A stretch of 64,000 nt of DNA from Xiphias gladius (taxonomy: Eukaryota; Chordata; Actinopteri; Istiophoriformes; Xiphiidae), in contig NC_053417.1 of the NCBI RefSeq assembly GCF_016859285.1, forward strand, positions 28,159,206 to 28,223,205. The letters are read 5' to 3'. Of the stretch, positions 62,101-64,000 are shown piece after piece. The notes beneath the pieces are model-generated. The model made no database searches. It saw only the letters and a list, made by a program, of their open reading frames with translations, and was not told the DNA's origin. The number at the start of each line of letters is the position of its first letter. The first letter of the stretch is position 1. The position numbers and the translations under genes were made by a program.

Positions 62101-64000
62101 GTGTGTATAGACCTGTGTACCGTGTGTGTGCGCGCATGTGTGTGTGTGTGTGTGTGTGTGTGTCAAAGAGCACGAAATAAGGAGAACCGAACAGATTTCG
62201 AACTTGATCACACCATGTCAGAGTGGGAGGAGACTCAGTGCTCTGTCAGTCAGCACACCTGTTTGGCTTGTCGCAGGGGATGGAGTGCCTCTGATTGGTC
62301 AGGTGACCTGTCAGTCACGTTCACCGCCCCGGTGAAGCCCGGAAACATCCACCAATCAGCGCGCGCAGCTCTAAACTTTACACCATCATATAGAATGTGG
62401 TTTAGCGTGACGAGTAACAGGCACGCTGAGCAGCTGTATTGTGATTTTTGTCAGATGACGTCTTACATAAGCCAAGCCCCGCCCGCACGTGTGTGTGTGT
62501 GTGTGTGTGTGTGGGAGAGACAGAAAAGGCAGTAAGAATGTGAGGGGGGGGGGGGATTTCTAGCTGTTTGGGTGTGTGTTCCGGGCAGTGGTTGTTGTTT
62601 GACAGCGATATGTGAGGACGCACATCTGGCAAAATGATCGGCCTGTCACGCAGCAGCGCCAGTTAAGCACGTTTCCCCCCCGCGCTGCACCGTTACAGTT
62701 AGAGGTCCTGCCTGCGGAGCGAGTTGGGCAGAAGTGCGGGACACGAGTACAAACCCCAGCCGTTTGCACTTGAAGTGCTTCATCACTCCCGTTCCGGAGG
62801 GACACGTTGCACCGTTTACCCCCCTACATTTATCTGACCGATACTAGTTACTAGTTACTTCACTACTGGGCCACAGCAACTCCTCCTCCAGCACAAGTTT
62901 GCCATGTTTACATGCTACACGCTTGACTCTCTCGCGGCGCTTTGTGTTTCCCGTCCTCTGCGTTATCTTGGCGTTTCCTCGCTGCTTAAAATGTCAGCTT
63001 TGGCACCGCCGGGCCCCGGAGGAACGAGACCTCACCCCCGGCTCTGTACCTGTACACGGACCGGTTGACAATAAATCTGATGCATTTCCGTACTTTTACT
63101 TTTGATGCACTGAGGACTCGACGGTTGTGCCGCTGTCATTTTTACTTGAATGCAGGACCTTTACCTGTAACAGAGGATTTTTTTTTTTTCAGTGGCAGGA
63201 GGAAGCATCCAGATTCATTACACGAGTAGAAGTAGCATTATCACGCTGCAAAAATACTCCATTACAAATAAAAGCCCTGCACCGAAATGTTACTTCGGTG
63301 ACTAATTCAGGTATTAAACGATAAATGGGCCCGAAACATCGGAAGTAAAAGTCCTCAGTGCAGAAACATGACCCCGGTGGGAGAGGTACCCTCCTCGCTC
63401 GACGTGAGAAGATCATCCCACGGTGGGAGCTGGCCGAGCCAGGAGAAGGGCGAGGTTGAGATATTCACCTCTTCGACGCGCCGGTCGGTAGTTTAACCTC
63501 CACCATCTCATCAGCTCCTCGAATGTTCCCCGTTATTTGTGACGTAACCGACCAACCGAAGCCCCCGGACACACACGGCTGAGTAAAAATGCGTGAAATG
63601 TATCAAGTGACACGGAAATGCTCGAGTAAGGCGGTACCTCAAATTTGTACTCGATTACTTTCCACCACGGGTATTTTCTATTCCTACTTTAACTCATCGT
63701 ATGCTACGACCTTCGTGACAGTGGAACTTTCTGCGGGACTGTTGTATTCTACTATTCGCCAGGTGTCCCTAGTAAACTGGAGATATATGCATGTACAGTC
63801 TCAAGCCAAGTAACGATACCACGACGTTCACCAGAGGTGTAATGTAACGAACGAGAGAAATGATCCCTAAAGGACAGGCACTGAAACCTGCTCGGGCTTG
63901 GGCTCCCTTCCCAATGCGCCTCCAGGGGGAGGGATGGGGGCCCACGGTGGCCCCGCCGTAGCTAGTGCGTCAGGTCGGCATCTTCCGACCGTCCCGGTCT
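62101..64000. other. Upstream region of pfkfb1, no gene seen
   Basis: Contains (TG)n tracts at about 62137-62162 and 62488-62512, the CCAAT/IR motifs, and from about 62830 to 63840 degenerate sequence of the TACTTTTACTT/AAGTAAAAGTC type common in percomorph fish. The last 150 bp is GC-rich without an open reading frame that I can assign. Confidence 0.5.
62291..62356. promoter_or_regulatory. CCAAT boxes and a nuclear-receptor-like inverted repeat upstream of pfkfb1
   Basis: ATTGG at 62294-62298 and CCAAT at 62352-62356 are inverted CCAAT boxes. TGGTCA GG TGACCT (62296-62309) is an inverted repeat of AGGTCA-like half-sites with a 2-bp spacer. They lie 210-270 bp upstream of the start codon. 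Function is inferred only. Confidence 0.35.

Overview
The window is vertebrate nuclear DNA, almost certainly from a percomorph teleost fish. Genes are split into many short GT-AG exons, (CA)n/(TG)n microsatellites are frequent, and Tc1-like transposon relics, a tRNA-headed SINE and several MITE-like repeats typical of spiny-rayed fish are present. There is no operon, CRISPR array, rRNA gene or bona fide tRNA gene. The exon models below were built by hand; in each gene the exon phases close without a frame error and the total length is close to the human protein.

Layout. 1-7.06 kb: gene-free, repeat-rich. 8.1-18.7 kb, minus: atp6ap1 (V-ATPase accessory subunit Ac45), 11 coding exons, 480 aa. 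22.1-25.6 kb, minus: tafazzin, 10 coding exons, 262 aa. 25.6-29.7 kb: CpG-rich promoter-like block and repeats. 30.3-36.8 kb, minus: an SLC25A20-type carnitine/acylcarnitine carrier, 9 exons, 299 aa. 36.8-39.4 kb: spacer with a decayed Tc1-like transposon. 39.7-46.7 kb, plus: nsmce3, the MAGE-domain subunit of SMC5/6, 10 coding exons, 258 aa. 47.1-50.8 kb: repeats, including one full-length MITE with terminal inverted repeats. 50.8-62.1 kb, minus: pfkfb1, the liver-type bifunctional PFK-2/FBPase-2, 14 exons, 469 aa. 62.1-64 kb: its upstream region.

Function. Three genes touch mitochondrial or sugar metabolism (tafazzin remodels cardiolipin, the carrier imports acylcarnitines, pfkfb1 sets fructose-2,6-bisphosphate). 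atp6ap1 serves organelle acidification and nsmce3 serves chromosome maintenance. I see no evidence that they form one pathway; the value of the neighbourhood is evolutionary. tafazzin and atp6ap1 are close neighbours on human Xq28, and nsmce3 next to pfkfb1 mirrors the MAGE-D gene TRO next to PFKFB1 on human Xp11.21.

No clearly new biological system was found. The strongest leads are a perfect 10-bp CLEAR/TFEB palindrome just upstream of the atp6ap1 start codon, the MAGE-PFKFB1 linkage, TG/CA tracts sitting at 3' splice sites in several genes (with one carrier exon sandwiched between complementary tracts), a divergent SLC25A20-type carrier, and a repeat family present three times in the same orientation.
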